DNA of 64,000 bases from Comamonas sp. Y33R10-2 (GCF_019355935.1 NZ_CP079925.1:2914001-2978000); one strand, 5' to 3'; shown: positions 1 to 10,116, numbered from the stretch's first letter. Numbers and translations are program-made. The notes: generated by a model not told the origin, from the sequence alone.

Positions 1-398
1 TTCCTTTATTCCATTGCTGGGCGGTGTTCCATCCAGCTTGGAGCCTTCCTAGCGCGACGAACCCGGACGCTAGCCGAGAAAGCCTTTAGCCTTACAACCT
101 GAGAGCGAACCCGGGCCATTCCAGAGCCTTCCTGAGTCGTGCGATATGCGGGCTTAGAAGGGCTGGCATAGGCGGAGCCGATATCCTGCCACCTCGGGAT
201 TCTGTGCAACTAACGCCCCGGGTACGGGGGCTCCAAGCAAGACTTGGATAGGAGGTGGAGGGTCATAAATTTACAGATTAAATTTGACTCCCGCTGCGTT
301 GTGTAAGGAGTCCTAGAAGGTACATCGCAGTGGTACACTCAAGCAGATTGAATTTCTTAAAACGTAAGCTAAATCAAAGGGCTACGGCATTGCGGAGT
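1..398. other. Non-coding DNA left of the tRNA-Phe fragment, possible end of an integrated element
   Basis: No convincing gene is seen. The only reading frame (minus strand, 6-209) has no recognisable domain. Composition is visibly less GC-rich than the recC side. Three small hairpins lie close together: CCCC/GGGG at 216-229, TCCAAG/CTTGGA at 232-248 with a 5-nt loop, and GTC-AAATTTA/TAAATTT-GAC at 262-288 with a 5-nt loop. A purine-rich stretch (249-261) separates the last two. Because the 3' end of a tRNA gene follows directly, I infer this is the terminus of an element integrated at tRNA-Phe. A structured RNA is an alternative that I cannot exclude. Confidence 0.4.
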
Positions 399-431
399 GT
401 GTCGGCGGTTCGATTCCGTCCCGGGCCACCA
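399..431 (+). pseudogene. 3' fragment of a tRNA-Phe gene, likely attachment site
   Basis: The stretch reads as the variable loop, T arm (GGCGG stem, TTCGATT loop, CCGTC stem), acceptor strand CCGGGCC, discriminator A and CCA of a tRNA. The best family match from memory is betaproteobacterial tRNA-Phe. The bases before 399 do not form the anticodon arm or 5' half, so only the 3' part is present. This is what a chromosomal attR looks like after an element integrates into the 3' end of a tRNA gene; the intact tRNA would then lie at the other end of the element, outside the window. The exact tRNA identity is inferred. Confidence 0.6.
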
Positions 432-437
432 AATACA

Positions 438-469
438 AAGCCCTAGATCAGCAATGATCTAGGGCTTTT
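438..469 (+). terminator. Rho-independent terminator after the tRNA-Phe 3' end
   Basis: A 13-bp perfect stem (438-450 with 455-467) has a GCAA loop and runs straight into TTTT. It follows the CCA end by six bases, so it looks like the native terminator of the tRNA gene. This supports the view that sequence right of 399 is the original chromosome. Confidence 0.85.
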
Positions 470-557
470 CTTATTTCTGTTTTGAATTTTTGGCTGTCTA
501 GGGATGCGCTGCGCTTAGCTGTGAGCCGTTAAGCTAGCTCTTTTTACAGGAGTTGGC

Positions 558-3500
558 GTGGCAGCACAGCAGCAATCGGCAAATCACTGGAAACCGGGTT
601 TGATCGCCCTGCATGGCAACCAAACTGAGGCATTGGCCGATACCGTGCTGGCCTGGCTGGCCGCCCACCCGCTGCAGGCGCTGGAGCCTGAAATCGTGCT
701 GGTGCAAAGCAACGGCATGGCCGAGTGGTTCAAGATGCGCATGGCCCAAGAGCAGGGCGTGTGCGCTGCTGCGCAGGTGGAGTTGCCCGCACGCTTTATG
801 TGGCGTAGTTATCGGCAGATTTTGGGTAAGCACGAAGTACCCCGCGAATCGCCGCTGGACAAAACGCCCATGATCTGGCGGCTGATGCGCCTGCTGCCAC
901 TGTGTTTGGAAGAGCTTGAGTTCGCTCCAATCGCCAATTTTCTGCGCCCCGGCGAGCCGCAGCGCCTGCTGCAACTGGCCGAAAAACTGGCCGACCTGTT
1001 TGACCAGTACCAGATTTACCGCGCCGACTGGCTGGCCGCCTGGGAGCAGGGCGACAACGTGCTGCGCACCCCCGGCCGCCCCGATGTACTTGTGCCAGAA
1101 GGCCAGATGTGGCAGCCCCTGCTGTGGCGCAAGGTGCTGGCCGAGCTCGATGAGGGCGAGCGCGCCGCCACCCGCCCGGCTTTGCTGGCGCGGATTTTGG
1201 AGGCACTGCAAAGCGGCCAGCCGCCGGTCACGCCGCTGGCGCGCCGGGTGGTGGTGTTTGGCATGAGCCAGATGCCGCTGTCGCTGATGCAATTTTTGAG
1301 CGGCATTGCCCAGCACAGTCAGGTGCTGATTGCCGTGCCCAACCCCTGCCGTTTTCACTGGGCCGATGCGATTGACGGACGCGAGCTGCTGCGCCAGCAG
1401 CGCCGCCGCCATGCCAATAAGGGTGGGCAAGACTTGGCGCAAATTTCGCTCGAAGCCATGCACGCCCACGCCCACCCGCTGCTGGCCGCATGGGGTCGCC
1501 AAAGCCGCGACTATGTGCGCCAGCTGGATGCCTTTGACACCACCAGCGACACCGCCGCGCAATGGAACTGGTCGCGCGTGGATGTGTATGACGAGGCCGA
1601 TGCGAATGATCTGGCCGATGCACCGCTGCTGGTACAGGTCCAGCAGCGCATCCGCGATCTGGTGCCGATAGCCGAGCACCCGCCGCTGCACATTGCACAG
1701 GCCGACCAGTCCATCGTCTTTCACCAGACCCACGGTCTGGTGCGCGAGCTGGAAGTGCTGCACGACCAATTGCTGCACTGGCTGGCCCAGCCCGCCGCGC
1801 CGGGGCAGTCCGCGCTGGTACCGCGCGATGTGGTGGTCATGCTGCCCTCGATTGAAGAGGCCGCACCCGCTATTCGCGCCGTGTTTGGCCAGTACGGTCG
1901 CCACGATGCGCGCCATATTCCGTTTGACATTGCCGACGTGGGCGCACGCGCCAGCAGCCCGCTGGTGACAGCGCTGCAATGGCTGCTGAAGCTGCCCCAG
2001 CAGCGCTGCCGCTTGAGTGAGCTGTGCGACTTGCTGGACGTGCCCGCCGTGGCTGCCCGCGTGGGCTTGGCGGCTGACGACCTGCCTCAGCTCACGCACT
2101 GGATGGCGGGTGCGGGCATTCGCTGGGGGCTTAATCACGCGCAGCGCGCACAGCTGGGTCTGGCGGCTTGCGGTGACCCCAACAGCGCTTGGTTTGGCCT
2201 GCGTCGCATGCTGTTGGGTTACGCCAGCGGCCCAGCGCTTGGTATGGATGGTGAAGCCGGCGTGCAGACCTTTGCAGGTATGGAACCGTATGACGAAGTG
2301 GGCGGCCTGAGCGCTGAATTAGCGGGTTCGTTAGCAAGCTTGCTGGCGCGCATGCTGCAGTGGTGGCAAGTGGCAGGCGATGCCGCAGCGCCGGATGTGT
2401 GGGCGCAGCGCTTTCGTGCGCTGCTCGATGATTTCTTTGTCGCGCAGACCGATGAGGATGAAGCGCTGGTGGCCGCGCTGGATACGGCCTTGGTCAGCTG
2501 GCAAACGGCCTGCGAGCAAGCCGAGTTTGATGCAGCCATTCCGCTGGAAGTAGCGCAAGAAGCGTGGTTACAGGCATTGTCAGAGCCCGCACTCAACCAG
2601 CGTTTTCGCGCTGGCGGGGTGACGTTTTGCACGCTGATGCCCATGCGCGCCATTCCGTTCGAAGTGGTTTGCCTGCTGGGCATGAACGACGGTGACTACC
2701 CGCGCCGCGCCATGCGAGTGGACTTTGACCTGATGGCGCAACCCGGCCAGCAGCGCCCCGGCGATCGCGCCCGCCGTGATGATGATCGTCAGCTGATGCT
2801 TGATGCGCTGCTGTCCGCCCGCCGTCGGCTCTACATCAGCTGGGCAGGTCGCCATGTGCGTGACAACAGCGAGCAGCCGCCTTCGGTGCTGGTCTCGCAG
2901 CTGCGCGACTATCTGGCGCAGGGTTGGCAGGGTGAAGGCGGTGGTGATTTGCTCGCACAGCGCACCCAGCAGCACCCGCTGCAGCCTTTTAGTCGGCGCT
3001 ATTTTGAGCAAGCTTCGGGCCTCTCCACCTTCGCCCGCGAATGGCATGGCGCCCATGCGCACAGCGCGGCGCGGGCCGTGCCTGCTGTGGCTGCGTTCGA
3101 GCCCGACCCCGAAGTGCCGCTGACACTGGCGCGGCTCACGGATTTTTTGCGCAACCCTGCCCGCAGCTTTTTGCGCAATCGCTTGCTGGTGCGCTTTGAG
3201 CAAGAGGACGAGGTGGTGGAAGACGATGAGCTGTTCAGTGTCGATGGTCTGACGGCTTACAGTTTGATTGCGCAACTGCAGCAGGGTGTGCGCACGCAGC
3301 TGAGCCAAAGTACGGCGCTTGATGTCACTGCGCAAGTACGCCGGCAAGTGCAGCGCTTGGGCCGAGCTGGCGTGCTGCCGTTGGCGGGGCTGGGTCAGCG
3401 TGAGGCGGATGCCTTGCAAGCCCAAACCACGCCATCGCTGCTGGCTTGGCAGCAAAAAATGCAGCAGTGGCCAAAGGCCGCGCCGCGAGAACGTTTGAGG

Positions 3501-4106
3501 CTGGAGCAAGGCGTTCTGGTGCTCGATGACTGGATGGATGGCCTGCAAGAGCGCCAAGCAGACGTGGCCAGTGCCGATAGTGAAATGTACGCCCGCTGCT
3601 GGCTGGCGCTGGAGCCGCGCACGCTGTTAAACAAAAAAGGCGAACTGCAGGCCGCCAAGCTGCTGCCCGTGTATGTGCGTAGCCTGGCGCTATCAGCCTC
3701 TGGCCATGACACCTTGATGTGTGTTGTTGCTCGCGATGTCATCGTCTGGGCGCAGCCGCTGGAAGTGGATGAGGCGCGCAATCGTTTGTTGGCATTGATG
3801 AACTTGTGGCTGCAAGGCCAGAACGAGCCGCTGCCGCTGCCCTTAAAAAGCGCTATGGAGGCGGGCAAGGACGAATTGCTGGCAGCCACACAAGCCTATG
3901 AAGGTGGTTACATGATGACCGGCGAATGCCAAGACCCCAGCTGGGCGCGCTGCTACCCGGGCTGGCAAGAGTTGACGGCAGATTTGCGTTTTCATGGGCT
4001 GGCCAAATCCACTTATGGCCCGCTGCATGAATGGTTGAAGAACCACGTACAGATGGAGGCATTGCTGCCCGCTGATACGACTGAACAAGAAGGAGAGCAG
4101 GCATGA
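558..4106 (+). CDS. recC: RecBCD exonuclease V, gamma subunit RecC
   Basis: RecC is the scaffold and Chi-recognition subunit of RecBCD, the helicase-nuclease that resects double-strand breaks for RecA loading. At 1182 aa it is slightly longer than the E. coli protein (1122 aa). The N-terminal block with HGNQTE and LVQSNGMAEWFKMRMA is typical of the RecC helicase-like fold, which lacks working ATPase motifs. The GTG start at 558 is preceded by CAGGAG at 547-552. The stop overlaps recB by four bases (ATGA), so the three subunits appear to be co-translated. It is the first gene of the operon, about 90 bp after the tRNA terminator. Confidence 0.95.
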   Translation: MAAQQQSANHWKPGLIALHGNQTEALADTVLAWLAAHPLQALEPEIVLVQSNGMAEWFKMRMAQEQGVCAAAQVELPARFMWRSYRQILGKHEVPRESPLDKTPMIWRLMRLLPLCLEELEFAPIANFLRPGEPQRLLQLAEKLADLFDQYQIYRADWLAAWEQGDNVLRTPGRPDVLVPEGQMWQPLLWRKVLAELDEGERAATRPALLARILEALQSGQPPVTPLARRVVVFGMSQMPLSLMQFLSGIAQHSQVLIAVPNPCRFHWADAIDGRELLRQQRRRHANKGGQDLAQISLEAMHAHAHPLLAAWGRQSRDYVRQLDAFDTTSDTAAQWNWSRVDVYDEADANDLADAPLLVQVQQRIRDLVPIAEHPPLHIAQADQSIVFHQTHGLVRELEVLHDQLLHWLAQPAAPGQSALVPRDVVVMLPSIEEAAPAIRAVFGQYGRHDARHIPFDIADVGARASSPLVTALQWLLKLPQQRCRLSELCDLLDVPAVAARVGLAADDLPQLTHWMAGAGIRWGLNHAQRAQLGLAACGDPNSAWFGLRRMLLGYASGPALGMDGEAGVQTFAGMEPYDEVGGLSAELAGSLASLLARMLQWWQVAGDAAAPDVWAQRFRALLDDFFVAQTDEDEALVAALDTALVSWQTACEQAEFDAAIPLEVAQEAWLQALSEPALNQRFRAGGVTFCTLMPMRAIPFEVVCLLGMNDGDYPRRAMRVDFDLMAQPGQQRPGDRARRDDDRQLMLDALLSARRRLYISWAGRHVRDNSEQPPSVLVSQLRDYLAQGWQGEGGGDLLAQRTQQHPLQPFSRRYFEQASGLSTFAREWHGAHAHSAARAVPAVAAFEPDPEVPLTLARLTDFLRNPARSFLRNRLLVRFEQEDEVVEDDELFSVDGLTAYSLIAQLQQGVRTQLSQSTALDVTAQVRRQVQRLGRAGVLPLAGLGQREADALQAQTTPSLLAWQQKMQQWPKAAPRERLRLEQGVLVLDDWMDGLQERQADVASADSEMYARCWLALEPRTLLNKKGELQAAKLLPVYVRSLALSASGHDTLMCVVARDVIVWAQPLEVDEARNRLLALMNLWLQGQNEPLPLPLKSAMEAGKDELLAATQAYEGGYMMTGECQDPSWARCYPGWQELTADLRFHGLAKSTYGPLHEWLKNHVQMEALLPADTTEQEGEQA

Positions 4107-7100
4107 GCGCGTCCGTCGTGTCCGTCGAGATGCAGCCAGCGGCCAGCGGCCATGTACTGCAGCCACTTCATTTTCCGCTCTGGGGCTCGCGCCTGATTGA
4201 AGCCAGTGCGGGGACTGGCAAGACATGGACGATTGCCGCGATCTACCTGCGGCTGGTGCTGGGCCACGGTAATGCAGACGGTTTTAACAAGCCACTGATG
4301 CCGTCCGATATTTTGGTGATGACTTTCACCCGTGCTGCCACGCGTGAGTTGTCTGACCGCATTCGCGCCCGCTTGATTGAAGCGGTGCAGTGCTTTCGCG
4401 GCGAGGCTGAACCGGCGGCGCACGACAGCTTTTTGCGTGACTTGCGCGATGCCTACCCTGAAGGCAAAGAGCGCGACACTGCTGCATGGCGCCTCGACAT
4501 GGCTGCGCAGTGCATGGACGATGCCGCCATTCACACCATCGACGCGTGGTGCCAGCGCATGTTGCGTGAACATGCGTTTGACAGCGGGAATCTGTTTAAT
4601 GAAGTGCTTGAAGCTGACGAAAGCCAGCGCCAAACCGAGGCTGCGCAAGACTATTGGCGCCAGCAGTGCTACCCGCTGTCGGGCGAGGTGTTAGAGGCTG
4701 CGCTGAACGTCTGGCCCGATGTGCATGCGCTGGTTAAAGACATGCAGGCACTGCTGCGCGAAAACGTTGCTGCTGGGGCGGGCGTGGGCACGCTGGCCGA
4801 CTGCATTGCGCAGACGCAAGCCCAGCGCTCGCAAACGCTGCAAGATTTAGCGGCAGGTTGGGTAAGCAAAGCCGAGCGCCTGCTGCACTGGGTTGAGGCT
4901 GAGCTAGATGGGCGCGGTGCACTGTGGGACAAACGCAAGCTGCAAGCGCGCTACTACACGGCGTGGTTTGCCAGCATTGGTGCGTGGGCGCAAGACCCTC
5001 TTAATACCGCGTTGGCGTTGACCGATTCCGCCCGCAAACGCCTGTGCCCGGAAGGCATGGCTGAAGCCTTCAAGGGCTCGACCATGGACTTGCTGCTGCC
5101 CACTGAATTTGCTGAGCTAGAGCAATTGTTGCTGGCACTGGATGCGCTGCCATCGCCCAGCACGGCACTGCGATTGCACGCCGCTGTGCATGTGCAGCAG
5201 CGCCTGTTGTGGATTAAGCGCCAAGCTGGCACCTTTGGTTTTGCGGACATGCTGCAGCGGCTGGATGCGGCACTGGCAGGCGACAACGGCCCCGCCCTGC
5301 GCGCCACCATCTTGGCCCAGTACCCGGTGGCGCTGATTGATGAGTTTCAAGACACATCGCCGCTGCAATACCGCTTGTTTGACCAGATTTATGACACGCA
5401 GGCCAATAGTGCGGACAGCGCACTGCTGCTGATTGGCGACCCCAAGCAATCCATCTACGGCTTTCGCGGCGCGGACATTTACAGCTACCTGCAAGCGCGC
5501 CAAGCTACCGAGGGGCGGCACTATGTGCTGGATACCAACTTCCGCTCCACACAGGCGCTGGTTGATGCTGTGAATCAGTGGTTTGTGCATGCCGAAGCAC
5601 GGGATGGGGAAGGCGCTTTTCGCTTTCGCGCAGGCGATGAGAACCCGCTGCCGTTTGATGCCGTCAAAGCCAATGGTCGTCGTGAGCAGCTGGTGCAAGG
5701 CAGCCAGCCCATGGCCGCGTTGACCATTACATGGGATGAAGGCGCGCAAGAACAAGAACCTAAAGAGCCGCTGAGCAACGACTACATTCGCCGCCGGGGC
5801 GCAGAGTTTTGCGCCAGCCAAATCGTGCAGTGGCTGATGGATGAGCGCACAGGTTTTGCCCAAGAAGGTACGCCGCTGCAGCGCATGCGCCCTGCCGATA
5901 TTGCCGTGCTGGTACGCACCGGCAAAGAAGCTGCGGCGGTGCGCCGTGCGCTTGCCAAGCGCAATGTGGCGTCGGTTTATTTGTCTGACCAAGATTCGGT
6001 ATTTTCTAGCTCTGAGGCACAAGACCTATTGCTGTGGCTGCGCGCCGTGGCCACGCCGCTGGATGGTCTGGCAGCCCGCGCCGGTGTTGCCACGCAGATG
6101 ATGGGTTTGTCGTTTGATGAGCTGGCTTGGCTGGCCAGCGATGATGAGGCTTTTGACGTGCGCAGTGAGCAATTGAAAGAGCTGCACAGCATTTGGTTGC
6201 GGCTGGGTGTGCTGGCCATGCTGCGCCAGACCTTGTACCGCTTTGAGCTGCCCGCGCGCTGGCTGCAAGACATGGGCGGCGAGCGGCGCTTGACCAACTA
6301 CCTGCACCTGGCCGAGCTGCTGCAAAGCGCCAGCGCTCAGCTCGAAGGCGAGCAGGCTTTGATCCGCTGGCTGGCCACGCAAATCGAGACGCCGGGTGCG
6401 ACAGGCGATGCACAGATCGTGCGTTTGGAGTCGGATGCCGATCTGGTCAAAGTCGTCACCGTGCACAAGAGCAAGGGGCTGGAATATCCCATGGTCTGCC
6501 TGCCATTTGGCGGCAGCTTCCGGCCGGTGGATGGCAAGGCGGCGTACCTGTCGCTGCCCGTGCTGCTGGATGGCGAGCCAGCGCGTGAACTGGTACTGGA
6601 GTACGGCAAAACGCAGCTGGCGCAGGCCGATAAAGAGCGCCTGCGCGAAGATCTGCGCTTGCTGTACGTGGCGCTGACCCGAGCGCGCCATGCGCTGTGG
6701 ATGGGGCTCGCCCCCATGAAGCGCGGCAGCAGCAAAAATTGTGTGAACGAACAGGGCGCAGCGGGCTATCTGCTTGCAGGAGATGCTTCGCACTCTGTAG
6801 CAGGCTGGCGTGCCAGTGTGCAGCAATTGAGCGAAAGTGGCACGTCGATTGCCGTGGTCGATTTGCCGGCCGACCTGCCCGTGCCCACGCGCTATGTGCC
6901 GGCGCAAGAGCTGCCCGCTTTGGTGGCCGCTCCCGTGTACAACGCGCAGTTTGACCGCCGTTGGGGCATTGGCAGCTTCTCGTCGCTAACCCGCGCCATG
7001 GCTGCGCCCAGCTTGCCGGTGTTGGCCGTGGCTGCGCAAAACCCGGCTGCCGATGAGCGCGCTTTTCAGGTTGCTAACGTGGGCGATGGCAGTCTGGATT

Positions 7101-7951
7101 TGAGCGCGATTCACGATGTCATGACCGCCATGCCTTTAACCATCAGCGCGGCAGGCACCCGCAGCGATGCCGCGGTGTGGCACCGCTTTATGCGCGGCCC
7201 CGTGGTGGGCAATTTTCTGCACGACCAAATGGAGTGGTTGGCAGCTGAAGGCTTTGCGCTGCAAGCTGTGGATGACCCCGAGGTGAGCGAGCCGCTAGCT
7301 GCCCGCTTGCAGCGCCGCTGTGAACGTGCCGGTCGCAAAGATCAAGCCGCAGATACCTTGCAGTGGCTGCGCGCTGCGGTGCACCAGCCGCTGGCGCCCA
7401 TGGGCGTATCACTGGCGCAGATGGGAAAGAGTGAAGGCCAAGGCGATGCGCTGCTGCCCGAGATGGAGTTTTGGCTGCCCGCGCAGCGCCTGTCCGCCCA
7501 GCGCATTGACGCCCTGTGCCGCCAGCACATCTTGCCCGGCCAGCCGCGTCCCACCATACCTGAGCGTGAGCTGCACGGCATGTTGATGGGCTTTGCCGAT
7601 TTGGTCTTTAGCCACGGCGGGCGCTACTGGGTGCTGGATTACAAAACCAACTATCTGGGCAATGACGCTGCGGCCTACACACCGCAAGCGCTAGAAGTCG
7701 CCATGCTGGAGCACCGCTACGACGTGCAAGCTGCGCTGTACCTGCTGGCGCTGCACCGCTTGCTGCAAAGCCGACTGGGTGATGGCTATGAGCCCGCCCA
7801 GCATCTGGGTGGGGCGCTCTACTTTTTCATGCGCGGGCTGGATGGCGAAGCCGCGGGCATGCATGTGCTGGCGCCGCCGCTGGCCCTTCTCGATGGCTTG
7901 AATGCTTTGCTCAGCGAAGAGGCGTTACACACTGAGGAGGTGCTGCCATGA
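4103..7951 (+). CDS. recB: RecBCD exonuclease V, beta subunit RecB
   Basis: RecB (1282 aa) is the 3'-to-5' superfamily 1 helicase and the only nuclease of RecBCD. Walker A EASAGTGKT lies at residues 33-41. The motif II block LIDEFQDTSP is near residue 412, followed by GDPKQSIYGFRGAD (motif III/IV region) and VHKSKGLEYP (motif V). The C-terminal nuclease domain keeps the metal-binding signature GFADLVF...VLDYKTNYLG near residues 1160-1187, including the catalytic D-Y-K. The ATG overlaps the recC stop and is preceded by AAGGAGAG. The end overlaps recD by four bases. All catalytic motifs appear intact. Confidence 0.96.
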   Translation: MSASVVSVEMQPAASGHVLQPLHFPLWGSRLIEASAGTGKTWTIAAIYLRLVLGHGNADGFNKPLMPSDILVMTFTRAATRELSDRIRARLIEAVQCFRGEAEPAAHDSFLRDLRDAYPEGKERDTAAWRLDMAAQCMDDAAIHTIDAWCQRMLREHAFDSGNLFNEVLEADESQRQTEAAQDYWRQQCYPLSGEVLEAALNVWPDVHALVKDMQALLRENVAAGAGVGTLADCIAQTQAQRSQTLQDLAAGWVSKAERLLHWVEAELDGRGALWDKRKLQARYYTAWFASIGAWAQDPLNTALALTDSARKRLCPEGMAEAFKGSTMDLLLPTEFAELEQLLLALDALPSPSTALRLHAAVHVQQRLLWIKRQAGTFGFADMLQRLDAALAGDNGPALRATILAQYPVALIDEFQDTSPLQYRLFDQIYDTQANSADSALLLIGDPKQSIYGFRGADIYSYLQARQATEGRHYVLDTNFRSTQALVDAVNQWFVHAEARDGEGAFRFRAGDENPLPFDAVKANGRREQLVQGSQPMAALTITWDEGAQEQEPKEPLSNDYIRRRGAEFCASQIVQWLMDERTGFAQEGTPLQRMRPADIAVLVRTGKEAAAVRRALAKRNVASVYLSDQDSVFSSSEAQDLLLWLRAVATPLDGLAARAGVATQMMGLSFDELAWLASDDEAFDVRSEQLKELHSIWLRLGVLAMLRQTLYRFELPARWLQDMGGERRLTNYLHLAELLQSASAQLEGEQALIRWLATQIETPGATGDAQIVRLESDADLVKVVTVHKSKGLEYPMVCLPFGGSFRPVDGKAAYLSLPVLLDGEPARELVLEYGKTQLAQADKERLREDLRLLYVALTRARHALWMGLAPMKRGSSKNCVNEQGAAGYLLAGDASHSVAGWRASVQQLSESGTSIAVVDLPADLPVPTRYVPAQELPALVAAPVYNAQFDRRWGIGSFSSLTRAMAAPSLPVLAVAAQNPAADERAFQVANVGDGSLDLSAIHDVMTAMPLTISAAGTRSDAAVWHRFMRGPVVGNFLHDQMEWLAAEGFALQAVDDPEVSEPLAARLQRRCERAGRKDQAADTLQWLRAAVHQPLAPMGVSLAQMGKSEGQGDALLPEMEFWLPAQRLSAQRIDALCRQHILPGQPRPTIPERELHGMLMGFADLVFSHGGRYWVLDYKTNYLGNDAAAYTPQALEVAMLEHRYDVQAALYLLALHRLLQSRLGDGYEPAQHLGGALYFFMRGLDGEAAGMHVLAPPLALLDGLNALLSEEALHTEEVLP

Positions 7952-10032
7952 AGGGCCGCCGCAAAGCCGATCTGCAAACGCTGGACTTGTTTGCCACGGC
8001 ACAAGCTTCGGCGACGACTGAAGATGTCACCACCCTCAGCAGCCCCAATTTGCTCGCCGCGTTGGAGCGCTTGGCCGATGCAGGCCTGCTGCGCCGACTG
8101 GACAGCGCTTTGGCCGCCTTTGTGGCCGAGCAAGATACAGATGCCGAGCCAGCGCTGTTGGTTGCGACCGCTGTGCTGGCCCAGATGGAAGGGCGCGGCC
8201 ACAGCTGCTTGCCATTAACTGTGCTGGCGAAGAGCCCGAATGAAATCCTTGCGTGGCCCAAAGAAGCCAACAATTTGCAGCTATCACTGTGGGAGCAGTT
8301 GCCGCGCCAATTGAGCGATTGGCTGCAGGCTTTGCGCCGCAGCCCAGTGGTGAGGGTGGTTGCGCATGGAGCGGAGTTTGTAGATCAAGGGCAGCCGCTG
8401 GTGCTGCTCGACGGCCCTGCGCCTTTGCTCTACTTGCGCCGCTATTGGGACTATGAACGAAACGTTGCCGCGCACATTGCACAGCGCACCGCAGCTGATT
8501 CTGCAGCGCTTGATGAGCCTAAAGTGCGCGACTGGTTGGCGCGCTTGTTTACCTCGCCAGCAGCAGCGCTGGACTGGCAAAAACTGGCCTGTGCGCTGGC
8601 GCTGCGAGGCCGCCTGTCCGTCATCACTGGTGGGCCGGGGACCGGTAAAACCTATACCGCTGCGCGTTTGCTGGCGCTGCTGTTTGCTACCGCGCCTGAT
8701 GCAGCGCAGCTGCGCGTGGCGCTGGCCGCGCCCACAGGCAAGGCGGCGGCGCGGCTCAAGCAATCTATCGATACCTCGCTGCTGGAGTTAACGCCAGCGG
8801 TGGGCAGCGACTTGGATTTGCAAGCGCTGGTCAAGCGCATGGGCGCGGCGCGCACGCTGCACTCGCTGCTGGGCGCGCGGCCCGATACCCGGCGCTTTGC
8901 CCACCATGCGGGTAACCCGCTGGATGTGGACGTGCTCATCGTCGATGAGGCATCCATGATCCACCTGGAGATGATGTCCGCGCTGCTGCAGGCATTGCCG
9001 TCCACAGCGCGATTGATTTTGCTGGGCGATAAAGACCAGCTTGCCTCTGTCGAAGCCGGTGCCGTGCTGGGCGACCTGTGCCGCGATGCGCAGCAAGGCC
9101 AATACACGAGCGAGACTTCGGCGTATATAGAGCGCGTGACAGGGCAGGCATTGCCTGCCCACTTCATGGCGCAGGGCCGTGCCTTGCCGCTGGCGCAAAG
9201 CACCGTCATGCTGCGTGAGAGTCGGCGCTTTAGCGGCCCCATCGGCCGTTTGGCGTTGGCGGTGAATGCGGGCGATGCACCAGAAGCAGCGGCGCTGCTG
9301 CATGTGCATACCGCGTCTGGCCTGAACGCTGAACTTTGGGCGCGTGAAGGTGGAACAGTCGACGCCGTGGTGCGCAGCGCCGTGCAAGGCCGTGGCAACG
9401 CCGCAAGCTATGCACTGTATGCCCAAGAATTGGCGCAAGGCCGAGGTCAGCGCTTTGCAGATGAGGGCGCGCACAAGGATTGGGTCAAAGCAGTGCTTAC
9501 CGCCTTTGACCGCTACCGCCTGCTGTGCGCCGTGCGCGAAGGCGAATGGGGCGTGGCTGGCTTGAACCGTGCCGTAGAGGCTGCGCTGCACCAAAGCGGC
9601 GCCATTCGCAAAGATGGCGAGTGGTACATGGGCCGCCCTGTGATGGTTACGCGAAACGATGCGCAACTGGGCGTATTCAACGGCGACATCGGCATGGCCC
9701 TGCCCAGCTTCGCCGAACCGGCTCGGCTGCGCGTGTACTTTTTGCAAGGCGACACCTTGCACCACGTCAGCACAGCACGCTTGGCGCATGTTGAAACCGC
9801 TTTTGCGCTGACGGTGCATAAGAGTCAAGGCTCGGAGTTTGAGCACACGGCGCTGGTGCTGTCCAAACAAGGCGGCAGCGTGCTCAGCCGCGAGCTGGTG
9901 TACACCGGCATCACGCGGGCACGCAAGGCGTTTTCTTTATGGTCGGAGGTGCCGGGTTTGCTCGGATCGGCGATGGGCAGCCCTACGCAGCGCAGCAGTG
10001 GGTTGTTGGGGTTTTTGGAGGGCGGTGAGTAG
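7948..10032 (+). CDS. recD: RecBCD exonuclease V, alpha subunit RecD
   Basis: RecD (694 aa) is the 5'-to-3' superfamily 1B helicase of RecBCD. The Walker A motif GGPGTGKT is near residues 230-237, the DEAS Walker B (VLIVDEASM) near 330, and the UvrD_C_2-type motif FALTVHKSQGSEFEH near 615-630. The final TGITRARK block is also typical. The gene starts inside the recB stop (ATGA) with GAGGAG just upstream. It is the last gene of the operon: the next gene is on the other strand and a strong hairpin lies between them. recD follows recB with no argA or ptrA, unlike the enterobacterial arrangement. Confidence 0.95.
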   Translation: MKGRRKADLQTLDLFATAQASATTEDVTTLSSPNLLAALERLADAGLLRRLDSALAAFVAEQDTDAEPALLVATAVLAQMEGRGHSCLPLTVLAKSPNEILAWPKEANNLQLSLWEQLPRQLSDWLQALRRSPVVRVVAHGAEFVDQGQPLVLLDGPAPLLYLRRYWDYERNVAAHIAQRTAADSAALDEPKVRDWLARLFTSPAAALDWQKLACALALRGRLSVITGGPGTGKTYTAARLLALLFATAPDAAQLRVALAAPTGKAAARLKQSIDTSLLELTPAVGSDLDLQALVKRMGAARTLHSLLGARPDTRRFAHHAGNPLDVDVLIVDEASMIHLEMMSALLQALPSTARLILLGDKDQLASVEAGAVLGDLCRDAQQGQYTSETSAYIERVTGQALPAHFMAQGRALPLAQSTVMLRESRRFSGPIGRLALAVNAGDAPEAAALLHVHTASGLNAELWAREGGTVDAVVRSAVQGRGNAASYALYAQELAQGRGQRFADEGAHKDWVKAVLTAFDRYRLLCAVREGEWGVAGLNRAVEAALHQSGAIRKDGEWYMGRPVMVTRNDAQLGVFNGDIGMALPSFAEPARLRVYFLQGDTLHHVSTARLAHVETAFALTVHKSQGSEFEHTALVLSKQGGSVLSRELVYTGITRARKAFSLWSEVPGLLGSAMGSPTQRSSGLLGFLEGGE

Positions 10033-10086
10033 AGGTTTGATTGTGTTTGCGTTGCGTGCCTGATATGCGTGCAGGCACGCGTAAAA

Positions 10087-10116
10087 GGGTAAAGAAACCA
10101 GATAGTTTCTTTACCC
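10087..10116 (-). terminator. Hairpin terminator between recD and the glutathione transferase gene
   Basis: A 12-bp perfect stem (GGGTAAAGAAAC at 10087-10098 with its complement at 10105-10116) encloses a 6-nt loop. On the minus strand it is followed by TTTTAC, so it best fits termination of the leftward glutathione transferase transcript. It may also stop the convergent recBCD message. Confidence 0.75.

Noticed and set aside
1..431. A transfer-messenger RNA ending at the CCA
   Set aside because: No tag reading frame such as ANDENYALAA and no matching 5' acceptor strand were found; the 3' end fits tRNA-Phe better.
534..2138. 534-aa open frame antisense to recC
   Set aside because: It lies wholly opposite recC, has no recognisable domain, and is Gln/His/Leu-rich as expected from the complement of high-GC codons.
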